Shown in pieces: positions 1-8,414 of a DNA stretch of 33,267 nucleotides. Each line of letters begins with the position of its first letter. The first letter of the stretch is position 1. A model generated the notes under the pieces. That model saw only the letters and a program-made list of their open reading frames with translations. It was not told the DNA's origin and did not search any database. The DNA comes from Aquisphaera insulae (GTDB lineage Bacteria > Planctomycetota > Planctomycetia > Isosphaerales > Isosphaeraceae). Location: NCBI RefSeq assembly GCF_011064615.1, contig NZ_JAALJH010000091.1, positions 1 to 33,267 of the forward strand. The letters are read 5' to 3'. The position numbers and the translations under genes were made by a program.

Positions 1-1
1 A

Positions 2-205
2 GGCCGAGGCATGTCGACAGGCCTCGTTCCCGCGCAACAAATCCCGGACAAGACGTCCGGGTCGTCCAGGCCAACTTTTCATCGCGCCAGGGCGAGGCTC
101 CTGCCGAGCCGGGCGCCGGCCGAGGCATGCCGACAGGCCTCGTTCCCGCGGAACAAATCCTGGACAGGACGCCCGGGTCGTCCAGGCCAACTTCTCATCG
201 CGCCC
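2..205. repeat. Two-copy direct repeat, period 116 bp
   Basis: Copy 1 spans about 2-89 and copy 2 about 118-205. They share about 88 bases with roughly seven mismatches (for example T/C at 14/130 and a C/G difference in the CGCG-AACAA stretch). The intervening 28 bases do not resemble what follows copy 2. No convincing gene covers the repeat. The left copy starts at the window edge, so more copies may lie upstream. It looks like a diverged intergenic tandem repeat rather than an insertion-sequence end: no target duplication or terminal inverted repeat is visible. Confidence 0.8.
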
Positions 206-413
206 GCCTCGCTCTTCCGTGGGGAGAGGCGGCCCGCGGCCTGGGATGGCGAGTACGACTGCCTTTGACAAGTCCTCCCGAGTTCGAGTAATCCGTTTAG
301 GGATCGATCTGTCGTCGGAGACGGGCTCCCGGGCGGAGGTGCGCCGCATGCATCCGCCGAACGACGGCCCCCCATGGCATCAAGTCCAGGCTTTTTTTCG
401 AGGAGAGTGCTCC
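206..413. other. Intergenic leader before the small exported protein
   Basis: The 208 bases between the direct repeat and the GTG start at 414 hold no gene I can support. A short T-run lies at about 391-398 and is followed by the AGGAG ribosome-binding site at 401-405. I see no clear -35/-10 pair. Confidence 0.5.
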
Positions 414-836
414 GTGGTGCGGAATCGAAGCGCATGGATGATCGGCGTGGTTGCTTTGGTTGCCGGTCTGGGCCTCGCCGCCGCGGCGGCGAGGGCCGCC
501 GAGGAGAAGGGCGTAGTCGGCAAGTGGAAGCTGGAGTACGAACCGGGGGACGGACAGGTCCGCAGGCCTCTCCTGACGATCAAGAAAGCGGGCGACGACC
601 TCAAGGGCGAGTGGCTCGACGGCCAGGAGAAGGGGACCATCAAGGACCTGAAGTTCAAGGACGGCAAGCTCAGCTTCAAGCTCGAGGCGAAGTACAACGG
701 CGATCCGGTTTCCGTCACGTACGAGGGCGAAATCAAGGGAGACGCCATCAGGGGGGAAGGCGAGTGGGACTACCAGGGGATGACGGGCACCTTCGGCTTT
801 GAGGGGAAGCGCGAGGCCGAGAAGCCCAAGGAATGA
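414..836 (+). CDS. Small exported beta-rich protein of unknown function
   Basis: About 140 residues. The GTG at 414 is chosen because AGGAG (401-405) sits eight bases upstream; a further in-frame GTG follows at 417 and an ATG at 438. The N-terminus has a basic start, a hydrophobic core of Val/Ala/Leu and an ARA-A cleavage site, so it is a Sec-type signal peptide. The mature part alternates short strand-like stretches with Gly-Asp and Gly-Lys turns (GDDLKGEW, DGKLSFK, GDAIRGEGEW) and ends in a Lys/Glu tail. This pattern resembles small periplasmic beta-barrel or beta-sandwich proteins that are common in planctomycetes and acidobacteria, but I cannot name a family. It is apparently a single gene; its downstream neighbour is on the opposite strand. 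Confidence 0.7.
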   Translation: MVRNRSAWMIGVVALVAGLGLAAAAARAAEEKGVVGKWKLEYEPGDGQVRRPLLTIKKAGDDLKGEWLDGQEKGTIKDLKFKDGKLSFKLEAKYNGDPVSVTYEGEIKGDAIRGEGEWDYQGMTGTFGFEGKREAEKPKE

Positions 837-1000
837 ACCATCGCGTGGGCCTTCAATAGACCGCGCGGAAGCGAGGAGTTTGGAGGCCCCCGTGCCCGTA
901 GACGCCCACATCTTCGTCACAGCCGACGAGATAATCCCTGAGTCGGAGAGCGCCGACCTCCATCCTCAGGCTATTCGGCTGGGAGTCGCTTCTTGCCGCC

Positions 1001-1327
1001 TCATTCCTCGTCGCCGGGGCTCGCCACCTCGGGGACGAAGCGGAGGATGCTCGTCAGCAGCCCCGGGAACCGCCGTTCCAGCTCGGGACGAAGAGACAGG
1101 AAACAACGAGTGCCGTCCTTCCGGTGGTCGATCACCCCGGCCAGCCGTAGCGTCTTGAGGTGGTGGCTGAGGGTCGACGGGCAGACGCCGACGTCGAAAT
1201 CACCCCAACTGTGCTCGGCCCCATCGGCAAGCCGCCCGACGATCGCCAGCCGCACCGGATCGCTGAGCGCCGCGAGCACACCGCAGAGCGTCGCCTGCTC
1301 GATTTTCGGGTGCAGCAGTTGCCTCAT
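1001..1327 (-). CDS. ArsR-family winged-helix transcriptional regulator
   Basis: 108 residues, the usual size for the family. An N-terminal ALSDPVRLAIVGRLADG stretch and the recognition-helix region CPSTLSHHLKTLRLAGVI (residues about 48-66) are typical of ArsR-type repressors. The ATG at 1327 has GGGAGG seven bases upstream. The classical ELCVCDL metal site is missing, so the inducer is probably not a metal bound at that site; it may be a small organic or electrophilic compound, or nothing. The gene is divergent from an alkene reductase gene, with a palindrome between them, so it probably represses itself and the reductase (inferred). Confidence 0.85.
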   Translation of the reverse strand: MRQLLHPKIEQATLCGVLAALSDPVRLAIVGRLADGAEHSWGDFDVGVCPSTLSHHLKTLRLAGVIDHRKDGTRCFLSLRPELERRFPGLLTSILRFVPEVASPGDEE

Positions 1328-1353
1328 CGACCATCCTCCCTAGAATGTTCGAC

Positions 1354-1371
1354 GTTCGACGATCATCGAAC
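1354..1371. promoter_or_regulatory. Palindromic operator candidate in the ArsR/alkene reductase divergent region
   Basis: An 18-base near-perfect palindrome, GTTCGA-CGATCA-TCGAAC, with 16 of 18 positions symmetric. The half site GTTCGAC is repeated directly just before it (1347-1353). It lies 27 bases upstream of the ArsR start, so a bound dimer would cover its own promoter, and about 90 bases upstream of the reductase start. Confidence 0.6.
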
Positions 1372-1461
1372 GAGTCTCGCGTGATGTGGGACGTGGAATT
1401 CTAGCATCCCGGCCACAGAAGGCCATTGAGGCCGGTGAATTGGCCCCGGAGGAGTGACGCG

Positions 1462-2535
1462 ATGCCCGGACTGTTCGACCCGATCCGCGTGGGCGAGCTC
1501 GATTTGCCCAACCGCATCGTCATGGCGCCGCTCACGAGGTGCCGGGCCGTGGGCGGACATCGCGTGCCGAATGCGCTCATGGCCGAGTATTACCGGCAGC
1601 GGGCGACGGCCGGCATGATCATCTCCGAGGCGACCTCGGTCGACCCGATGGGCGTGGGATATCCCAACACGCCGGGGATCTGGTCGGAGGAGCAGGTCGA
1701 GGGCTGGAAGCGGATCACCTCGGCGGTGCACGAGGCCGGCGGGCGGATCCTGCTCCAGCTCTGGCACGTCGGACGGATCTCCCATCCGACCTACCTCGAC
1801 GGCAAGCTGCCGGTCGCGCCGAGCGCGGTGCAGCCCGCCGGGCACGTCAGCCTGATCCGGCCGCTCACCCCCTTCCCGACCCCACGGGCACTCGATCGTT
1901 CCGAGATTCCCGCGGTGATCGCGGCCTATCGCAGGGGGGCCGAGAACGCCGAGAAGGCCGGGTTCGACGGCGTCGAGATCCACGGGGCCAACGGCTACCT
2001 GCTCGACCAGTTCCTCCAGGACAGCACGAATCGCCGCCAGGACGACTACGGCGGGCCGATCGAGAACCGCGCCCGGCTGATGCTCGAGGTGGCCGACGCC
2101 GTGGCCTCGGTCTGGGGTCCCGCCCGCGTCGGCATGCACCTGGCCCCCCGCGCCGACGCCCACGACATGGGCGACTCGAATCTCGTTGCCACCTTCGAGT
2201 ACGTCGCCCGCGAGCTCGGCGCCAGGAAGCTGGCGTTCCTCTGCGCCCGGGCGAAGCAGGCCGATGACGGCCTGGGCCCGCGGCTGAAATCGGCCTTCGG
2301 AGGCGTCTTCATCGCCAACGAGAAGCTGACCCGTAACGTGGCCGAGCACCTGATCGAGTCCGGCGAGGCCGATGCCGCGGCCTTCGGCGTCTCCTTCATC
2401 GCCAATCCGGACCTGCCCCGCCGGTTCGCCCTCAATGCCCCCCTGAATGAGCCCAATCCCGCCACGTTCTACGGGTCCGGGCCGGAAGGGTACACGGACT
2501 ACCCGGCGCTCGAGGAGCTCGCGGAAGCCGTCTGA
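1462..2535 (+). CDS. Old Yellow Enzyme-family alkene reductase (FMN-dependent)
   Basis: About 357 residues. The ATG at 1462 is preceded by GGAGGAG at 1448-1454, so the longer upstream reading is rejected. It is an FMN-dependent TIM barrel that uses NAD(P)H to reduce activated C=C bonds or nitro compounds. Family signatures in order: NRIVMAPLTRCRA near the N-terminus, the QLWHVGRISHP strand, the HGANGYLLDQFL active-site motif (His, Asn and Tyr all present), DDYGGPIENRARL, the FIANPDLP strand and the C-terminal GYTDYP. Two FMN-contact arginines of yeast OYE1 are replaced here: VGLRLSP reads VGMHLAP and GRxFI reads GVSFI. I recall related bacterial sequences with the same changes, so this is probably a subfamily trait. 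It is likely induced through the divergent ArsR regulator. It ends 61 bases from a convergent gene. Confidence 0.9.
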   Translation: MPGLFDPIRVGELDLPNRIVMAPLTRCRAVGGHRVPNALMAEYYRQRATAGMIISEATSVDPMGVGYPNTPGIWSEEQVEGWKRITSAVHEAGGRILLQLWHVGRISHPTYLDGKLPVAPSAVQPAGHVSLIRPLTPFPTPRALDRSEIPAVIAAYRRGAENAEKAGFDGVEIHGANGYLLDQFLQDSTNRRQDDYGGPIENRARLMLEVADAVASVWGPARVGMHLAPRADAHDMGDSNLVATFEYVARELGARKLAFLCARAKQADDGLGPRLKSAFGGVFIANEKLTRNVAEHLIESGEADAAAFGVSFIANPDLPRRFALNAPLNEPNPATFYGSGPEGYTDYPALEELAEAV

Positions 2536-2596
2536 GCGGTGGTCCGTCGGGCCCGAAATCGAGAATCACCGGTCGACGCCAGGGCCGCGCCGCGAT

Positions 2597-4180
2597 TCAG
2601 GCGTCGATCCCCTCCAGGAGAGCGGATCCGAGCGGTTCCAGGGCCACCTCGCGGCGGTTCTCGCCGACTCGGAGGGTCAGGCTCCGGCGTTCTTCGGAGG
2701 GGTTCCAGAGGAGCACGGACCGGGCCGAGGGATACCAGCCGCAGACCGCGGGTGCGTCCTCCTCGACGTGCGGAATCCGGCCCAGGGTCGGAAGCAACCT
2801 GTGCTTGAACGCGAGCAGGTCGCGGAACGACTCCGGGATCGTCTCGATTCCCGAGCCGAGGCCGGATGTGGGCCGTCCGATCAGCCGCGCGGCCGACCCC
2901 GCGGGAGGCCGGGCGGCGTCGGCCCGCGAGAGGAAGACGCAGCCGTCCCGAGGCGGGCCGCCCAGGACCTCGAAGGGGATGCCGAGAGCCAGGAAAAGGC
3001 TGTAGGGGTCGTCATCGCCGACGTAGCGGCTGGGCTCGCCCCAGTAGTGCTTGAGCGGGCCGCGAGGCGAGTGCCCCGCGAGCTTCCGGTGGAACTCGGC
3101 CTGGCGCTTCATCGCCGGGCCGAGCGTCGCCCAGTGGCCCAGAGGCAGGCCGGAAAGGCCGCTCATGAACATGGTGTTCCGGACGTCGGCCAGCGTCGCG
3201 ATCACGAGCTTGGCCGCCATGTTGGCGGCCGACAGCCCCGACGCCGGGAACGCCGTCGTCTCGCTGAAGGCTCGTTCCGCTGCGGCGAATCGGCGATGGA
3301 AGAGGACGCTGAAGAGCTCGTCGGTCTTGTTCTTGAGCGGCCCGAACGAGCGGTCGTCGAAGTGCCCCTCGCCGACGCGGAAGGAGACGTCGCGGTAGTC
3401 GGCCGGCCGGATCCCGGCCTTCTCCGCGCCCAGATACATGACCATCACGCCCAGGTCGATCTCGGTCGCGGCCTGCTTCATCGCGCGAAAGGCCGCGGTC
3501 GCCTCGTCGCAGGCGAAGTCGACCCAGGAGCGGACGTCGGCGGTGAGGTCGCGGCGGGCCACGGCGTCGACCAGGTCCTTCCACCGCGTGTCGTCCACGC
3601 CCGCGGCCTTCTGGAAGGCCCGACGGTGCTCGTCGCAGAAGCAGCCGCCGATGGCCCCGGGACCGCGGGCCAGGCGGAAATCGTCGTCCAGGAAGACCCG
3701 CCTGACGCCGATCCCGGCGAGCTGCCGGATCGCCGCGGCATTCTCCGCGACCGCCGGGGGATGAATGGACGTGCCGGCATACGTCGCTCCGTCAGCGGAG
3801 CGTCCCATCTTCCAGTGCTTCGGCGGTGTCAGGGGGAATTGACCGTCCCGCGATCCCAGGGAATCGCCCGGATGACCGAGCGGGATATTGATGACGTGCC
3901 CGGCCATGCCCGCCTCCTCGATCCGTCGGACCCAGGAGCGGACCGTCTCGATCGGGAACGGCCAGTAGCCGTAGAAGAAGCCGCAGACCCACGCGTCGGT
4001 CACGCCGGCGCGACGGATCGTCTCGAGCATCTCCGGCGCCTTCTCCAGAGCTTCCGGCGAGACGGAAACATGGAAGGACCGCACCCGGCGGATGCCCTCG
4101 CTCCGAGCCAGGACGTCCGAAACGGACGAGGCCATGCTCAGCCCGCCGCAGGCCCGCAAGAAGGTTCGCCGGGATGCCAT
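2597..4180 (-). CDS. Tat-exported TIM-barrel-like protein, possible glycosidase
   Basis: 527 residues. The start ATG at 4180 is chosen because it opens a twin-arginine signal (MASRRTFLRACGG) although no good ribosome-binding site precedes it; the frame stays open further upstream but reads as low-complexity shadow sequence. After the signal, a run of alternating strands and helices (RSFHVSVSP, VTDAWVCGFFYG, GHVINIPLG) looks like a TIM barrel. The motif VFLDDDFRL, followed by GGCFCDEHRRAF, resembles an Asp-rich, Cys-x-Cys feature I associate with uncharacterised glycosidase-like proteins, and a later SETTAFP could supply an acid residue. The last 60 residues look like a small beta domain (SVLLWNPSEERRSLTLRVG). 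No substrate can be named. An Rrf2 regulator lies 212 bases upstream on the same strand. Confidence 0.6.
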   Translation of the reverse strand: MASRRTFLRACGGLSMASSVSDVLARSEGIRRVRSFHVSVSPEALEKAPEMLETIRRAGVTDAWVCGFFYGYWPFPIETVRSWVRRIEEAGMAGHVINIPLGHPGDSLGSRDGQFPLTPPKHWKMGRSADGATYAGTSIHPPAVAENAAAIRQLAGIGVRRVFLDDDFRLARGPGAIGGCFCDEHRRAFQKAAGVDDTRWKDLVDAVARRDLTADVRSWVDFACDEATAAFRAMKQAATEIDLGVMVMYLGAEKAGIRPADYRDVSFRVGEGHFDDRSFGPLKNKTDELFSVLFHRRFAAAERAFSETTAFPASGLSAANMAAKLVIATLADVRNTMFMSGLSGLPLGHWATLGPAMKRQAEFHRKLAGHSPRGPLKHYWGEPSRYVGDDDPYSLFLALGIPFEVLGGPPRDGCVFLSRADAARPPAGSAARLIGRPTSGLGSGIETIPESFRDLLAFKHRLLPTLGRIPHVEEDAPAVCGWYPSARSVLLWNPSEERRSLTLRVGENRREVALEPLGSALLEGIDA

Positions 4181-4392
4181 CGGAGGTGACTCGCACTGGT
4201 GCCCGAGATCCCGATCGCTGGATCGAGGTTCCTCGCCACGATCCGGGTCCGCCCCTTCGCGGACCATCACGTCGCCGGCCCTGTCGGGTCTCTCGCACCG
4301 ATCGTCACTTCTACCCCGGCCAGGCGCAGCGGGCAAGAGTCGGGGCCGAGGGCCGCGGCATCCCTCGCCGAGGCCGTCGAGCACGTCCGTGG

Positions 4393-4875
4393 TCAATCGG
4401 CCCCGCCGGGGCAACCGGGCCCGGCCATCGCGGCGGCGGCGACCGGGTCGCGATCGAACCGCGCCAGGATCTTGCGGGTGATGTCGGCGACGGTGATCCC
4501 CTTCAGCACCCGGTCCTTGGCGTCGCGGACCTCCTGATAGGTCTCGCAGAGGACGCTGACGATGTGCTGCCCGCACGGGCATTCGGGATTCGGCGTGCTG
4601 TGATGCAGCCCGAAGGGCTCCTCGTGGGGCTCGACCGCGTGGAGGATGTCCAGGAGGGTGATCCGATCGGGGTCGACCTGCAAGGTCCAGCCCCCGCCGA
4701 CTCCCGTCCGCGAGTCCACGATGCCGGCCTCGCGGAGCGAACCCAGGAGGCGGCGAATGACCACGGGATTCGTGTTGACGCTGCCGGCGAGGAACTCCGA
4801 CGTCAGCGGCTCATCGCGCTTCAGCGCCAGGACCGTCAGGAGATGGATGCCCACGCTCATCTTGGAACTGGCCAA
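4393..4875 (-). CDS. Rrf2-family transcriptional regulator
   Basis: 160 residues. The N-terminal winged helix (LLTVLALKRDEPLTSEFLA, then NPVVIRRLLGSLREAGIVDS) and the Gly-rich wing GVGGGWTL are typical of Rrf2/YwnA proteins. Cysteines at residues about 99, 101 and 110 (ECPCG and VLC) could sense redox, nitric oxide or an iron-sulfur cluster, but the spacing differs from the three-Cys set of IscR. The TTG at 4875 is preferred because GAGG lies seven bases upstream; an ATG at 4860 is the alternative. It lies between the RND permease gene and the Tat-exported protein, all on the minus strand; which of them it controls is unknown. Confidence 0.85.
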   Translation of the reverse strand: MASSKMSVGIHLLTVLALKRDEPLTSEFLAGSVNTNPVVIRRLLGSLREAGIVDSRTGVGGGWTLQVDPDRITLLDILHAVEPHEEPFGLHHSTPNPECPCGQHIVSVLCETYQEVRDAKDRVLKGITVADITRKILARFDRDPVAAAAMAGPGCPGGAD

Positions 4876-4946
4876 GGCGTTACCTCGGTCGAATCGACGA
4901 CCGTCCGCACGGGAAAGATCTTCGCCCTACCACAGCTTAAGGCGGG

Positions 4947-4974
4947 CTCGCCCCCGGAGCAAGCCGAGGGCGAG
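4947..4974 (-). terminator. Possible hairpin after the RND permease gene
   Basis: CTCGCCC (4947-4953) pairs with GGGCGAG (4968-4974) around a 14-base loop, 16 bases past the permease stop codon on the minus strand. There is no T-run, so it may be only a processing or pause structure. Confidence 0.3.
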
Positions 4975-4989
4975 GGGCCGACACGTCGG

Positions 4990-7900
4990 TCAATTGGCCC
5001 CGATAGGGATGTGCTCATAATCCGGATCGGGGGACGCCTCCGGCCGGCCGTGGCCGCTTTCGGAGCTCGGCCGCGGCCGTCTCGACGCGGCCCGGCGGCG
5101 ATCGAACCAGTCGATGAGCCGCTCCCCGAGGACGTAGTAGATCGGGATCACGAACCGGCCGAGCACCGTGCTGATGGCGATCCCGAAGGCGATGACGATC
5201 CCCAGCGAGTTCCGGCTGTACGCCCCCGCGCCCGTCGCCCGGGCCATCGGCAGCACGCCCATGACGAACGCGAACGAGGTCATGAGGATCGGCCGCAGCC
5301 GTTCCCGCGAGGCGGCCTTGGCGGACTCGAGGATGTTCATCCCCCGCTTCTCGCGCATCTCGACCGCGAACTCGACGATCAGGATCGCGTTCTTGGTCTC
5401 CAGCCCGATCAGCATGACCAGGCCGATCTGGCCGAAGACGTCCAGGGGCATGTCGTAGAACCAGAGCCCGACCATCGCGCCGAACATCGCCAGCGGCACC
5501 GTCAGGATGATCACGGTCGGCCGGATCCAGCTCTCGTAGAGCGCGGCCATGAACAGGAAGACGCAGACCACCGAGAGGGCGAAGATGTAGATCGCCTGGT
5601 TCCCCGTCTTCTGCTCCTGGAGCGTCGTGCCGGTCCACTCGGTGCCGAATCCCTCCGGCAGCACCGCCGTCGCGACCTCCTGCATGGCGGCCAGGGCCTG
5701 CCCCGAGCTGTAACCCGGCGCGGGGCCGCCGTTCATCTTGGCCGATGCGTACATATTGTAATGGGGGACGTCGATCGGCCCGAGGGCATAGCGGACTTCG
5801 CCCAGCGAGCTGAGCGGCACGCGATCCCCCTTGCGATTGAGCACGTACAGGTTCTCGATGTCCTCCGGCCGGGTCCGCATGCCCCCCTCGGCCTGGACCA
5901 TGACCTTCCAGACCTTGCCGTACATGTCGAAGTCGTTGACGTAATAGCCGCCGAGGTTCGCCTGGAGGACCGCGAACAGGTCCGTGATCGGCACGTCAAG
6001 CCGGCGGGCCTTGGTGCGGTCGAGGTCGAACTTGAGCTGGGGGACGCGGGCCGAGAACGTCGAGAAGACGCCCGCGAGCTCGGGCCGCTTCCGAGCCTCG
6101 TCCTGGAACCGGTCGACGACCCGCTGGAGCGCGCCGACGCCCTGGCCGGAGCGGTCCTCCACCATCAGCTCGAAGCCGCCGGTCTGGCTGAGGCCGCGGA
6201 TCGGCGGCGGCTGGAGGACCATGACCGCGGCGTCGCGGACCGACATGACCTTGCCCTGGATCTTCTGGGACAGGGCCCCGGAGCGGAGGCCGGGCGAGGT
6301 CCGGTGGTGCCAGTCCTCGAGCCGCGCGAAGACCACGCCGCAGTTCGTCTGGTTGGTCCCGTTGATGACGTTCAGCCCCTCGATGGCGACCGTGTGCTTG
6401 ACCCCGTGCTCCTCGCGGGCCATCCGCTCGACGCGCTGGATGACCGCGGCGGTCTTCTCGCCGCTGGTGCCGTCGGGCGTCTGGATGACGCAGATCAGGT
6501 AGCCCTGGTCCTCGGTCGGGATGAACGACTTGGGCCGCACGGCGATCATCCAGGCGGTGAGGGCCAGGAGCAGGAGCGAGGGAACCACGATCGTGTACCA
6601 ATGGTGCGCCGTCCACTCGAGGACCGCGTCGTAGGAGTTCTCGATCCAGGACAGGACCTTGTTGAACCAGCGGAAGAGGAAGAACCGGGTCTCGCCCTCC
6701 TTCTCGCGGAGCCAGAGGCGGGCCATCGCCGGGCTGAAGGAGAGCGAGTTGAACGCGGAGAAGACGAACGAGAAGACGATCGTCATCGCGAACTGATTGT
6801 AGAGCTTGCCGGTCATGCCCGGCATGAAGGCGACGGGGACGAACACGGCGGCGAGCACCAGCGTGATCGTCACGATGGGGGTGGTGATCTCCGCCATCGC
6901 CGCGCGGGTCGCGGTGTGCGGGTCGAGGCCGCGGTGCAGGTACTTCTCGACGTTCTCCACCACGATGATCGCGTCGTCCACCACCAGGCCGATGGCCAGG
7001 ATCAGGCCGCAGAGGGTGAGCGAGTTGATCGAGAATCCCGCCGCCGCCATGACCGCGAACGTCGCGACCAGCGAGACCGGGATCGCCAGCATCGGGATGA
7101 TCGTCGCCCGGAAGCCCTGCAAGAAGATGAAGACCACGATCAGGACCAGCGCGAAGGACTCGACGAGGGTGTGCTGCACCTCGTTGATGTTCTCCTCGAC
7201 GTAGTCGGTCGTGTTGTAGACGATCGTGTAGTCCAGGCCCTCGGGGAACTTCTTCTTGATCAGGTCCATCTCGGCGCGGACCTGCTTGATGATGTTGAGC
7301 GCGTTGGCGTCCGCGTACTGGTAGATGAGGATGCCGCCGGCCGGCTTGCCGTCGATGTAGCTGGCCGACTCGAAGTTCTCCGACGAGAGCTCGACCCGGG
7401 CGATGTCCTTGACCCGGACGATCGAGCCGTCGTCGCCGCGGCGGACGATGATCTCTTCAAACTCGCCGGCCTTCTCGAGCCGCCCCTTGAGGGTGATCGG
7501 CAGCTCGAAGTCCTGCCCGGTGGGGACGGGCCGGCCGCCGATCTTGCCCGCGGCCGCCTGCACGTTCTCCTGCTGGATGGCGGTGATCAGCTCGCTGGGG
7601 GCGATCTTCATGTTGGCCATGCGGTCGGGATCCACCCAGATCCGCATCGCGTACTTGCGGCCGAGCACGGTGGCGTCGCTCACCCCTTCGATCCGCCGGA
7701 GGACGTCGGCGACGTGGATCTGACCGTAGTTGTCCAGGAAGGTGGCGTCGTAGCGGCCGTCCGGCGAGATCAGGTTGACCACGCAGACCATGTCCGTCGA
7801 CGTCTTCTTGATCGAGACGCCGTACTGCTTCACCTCCGGCGGGAGCTGGGCCTGGGCCGTCTGCACCCGGTTCTGGATGTCCACCGCGGCCATGTCCTGC

Positions 7901-8196
7901 GAGTAGCCGACGTCGAACGTGGCCACGATGTTGGACACGCCGTTGCTCGTGCTGTCGGAGCTGAAGTAGATCATCCCCTTTGTGCCGTTGAGCTGCTGCT
8001 CGATCGGCGTGGTCACGGTCCGGGCCACGCTCAGGGCATCGGCCCCGGTGTAGGTCGTGGTGACCTGCACCTGCGGGGGGGCGATCTGCGGATACTGCGC
8101 GATCGGCAGCCGGAAGGCACAGATGCCGCCGATGATCAGCATCAGGACCGCGGAGACCGTCGCGAAGATCGGCCGGCCGATGAAGAAGTTGACCAT
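4990..8196 (-). CDS. AcrB-like RND efflux permease (hydrophobe/amphiphile family)
   Basis: 1068 residues, close to AcrB/MexB size. It is an inner-membrane proton/drug antiporter that works as a trimer with a periplasmic adaptor and an outer-membrane channel. The N-terminus MVNFFIGRPIFATVSAV is the first membrane helix. GLVVDDAIIVVENVEK places the proton-relay pair at Asp407-Asp408, the same numbers as in AcrB; the partner lysine is Lys935 (LETKNAILIVEF) and Arg968 (RLRPILMT) matches AcrB Arg971. The two large periplasmic loops follow helices 1 and 7. The C-terminus has a charged, disordered tail of about 35 residues. The adaptor gene is 218 bases upstream on the same strand; no outer-membrane partner is adjacent, so a channel encoded elsewhere must be used. 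Substrates cannot be told from sequence. Confidence 0.95.
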   Translation of the reverse strand: MVNFFIGRPIFATVSAVLMLIIGGICAFRLPIAQYPQIAPPQVQVTTTYTGADALSVARTVTTPIEQQLNGTKGMIYFSSDSTSNGVSNIVATFDVGYSQDMAAVDIQNRVQTAQAQLPPEVKQYGVSIKKTSTDMVCVVNLISPDGRYDATFLDNYGQIHVADVLRRIEGVSDATVLGRKYAMRIWVDPDRMANMKIAPSELITAIQQENVQAAAGKIGGRPVPTGQDFELPITLKGRLEKAGEFEEIIVRRGDDGSIVRVKDIARVELSSENFESASYIDGKPAGGILIYQYADANALNIIKQVRAEMDLIKKKFPEGLDYTIVYNTTDYVEENINEVQHTLVESFALVLIVVFIFLQGFRATIIPMLAIPVSLVATFAVMAAAGFSINSLTLCGLILAIGLVVDDAIIVVENVEKYLHRGLDPHTATRAAMAEITTPIVTITLVLAAVFVPVAFMPGMTGKLYNQFAMTIVFSFVFSAFNSLSFSPAMARLWLREKEGETRFFLFRWFNKVLSWIENSYDAVLEWTAHHWYTIVVPSLLLLALTAWMIAVRPKSFIPTEDQGYLICVIQTPDGTSGEKTAAVIQRVERMAREEHGVKHTVAIEGLNVINGTNQTNCGVVFARLEDWHHRTSPGLRSGALSQKIQGKVMSVRDAAVMVLQPPPIRGLSQTGGFELMVEDRSGQGVGALQRVVDRFQDEARKRPELAGVFSTFSARVPQLKFDLDRTKARRLDVPITDLFAVLQANLGGYYVNDFDMYGKVWKVMVQAEGGMRTRPEDIENLYVLNRKGDRVPLSSLGEVRYALGPIDVPHYNMYASAKMNGGPAPGYSSGQALAAMQEVATAVLPEGFGTEWTGTTLQEQKTGNQAIYIFALSVVCVFLFMAALYESWIRPTVIILTVPLAMFGAMVGLWFYDMPLDVFGQIGLVMLIGLETKNAILIVEFAVEMREKRGMNILESAKAASRERLRPILMTSFAFVMGVLPMARATGAGAYSRNSLGIVIAFGIAISTVLGRFVIPIYYVLGERLIDWFDRRRAASRRPRPSSESGHGRPEASPDPDYEHIPIGAN

Positions 8197-8287
8197 GCGA
8201 GCGAGGCTCCGAGGACAGGGACGAGCGAGAGGGTAGCTCCGGCTCAGCGGGGAACAAGCGAATGGTAAGAGCGAGCCGAGATCCGGC

Positions 8288-8380
8288 TCTCCCCCTTACC
8301 AGGGGGGAAATGGAGGGGGTATATCGAGCTGGCCACGGCCATCGAATTCCCCCCCTGGATCCCCCCTCGGTCAGGGGGGA
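8288..8380. repeat. G/C-tract inverted repeat between adaptor and permease genes
   Basis: Left half 8288-8320 and right half 8346-8380 are inverted copies of one element built from runs of five to seven C or G. Each half also folds on itself: CCCCC-TTACCA-GGGGG on the left and CCCCCC-TCGGTCA-GGGGGG on the right. It fills the middle of the 218-base gap inside an otherwise simple operon. It looks like a mobile intergenic palindrome of the kind found in many copies in some genomes. In the transcript it would form a very stable hairpin that could stop RNA decay or reduce expression of the permease relative to the adaptor. Confidence 0.75.
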
Positions 8381-8414
8381 AGCAAGAGGCTCAGGCTTCA
8401 GGCAACCGCGATCC

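Noticed and set aside
4174..8268. A 1364-codon plus-strand frame across the RND permease gene
   Set aside because: Antisense shadow of a high-GC gene; the product is Asp/Arg/His-rich nonsense, while the minus strand encodes a full-length AcrB-like protein with every key residue.
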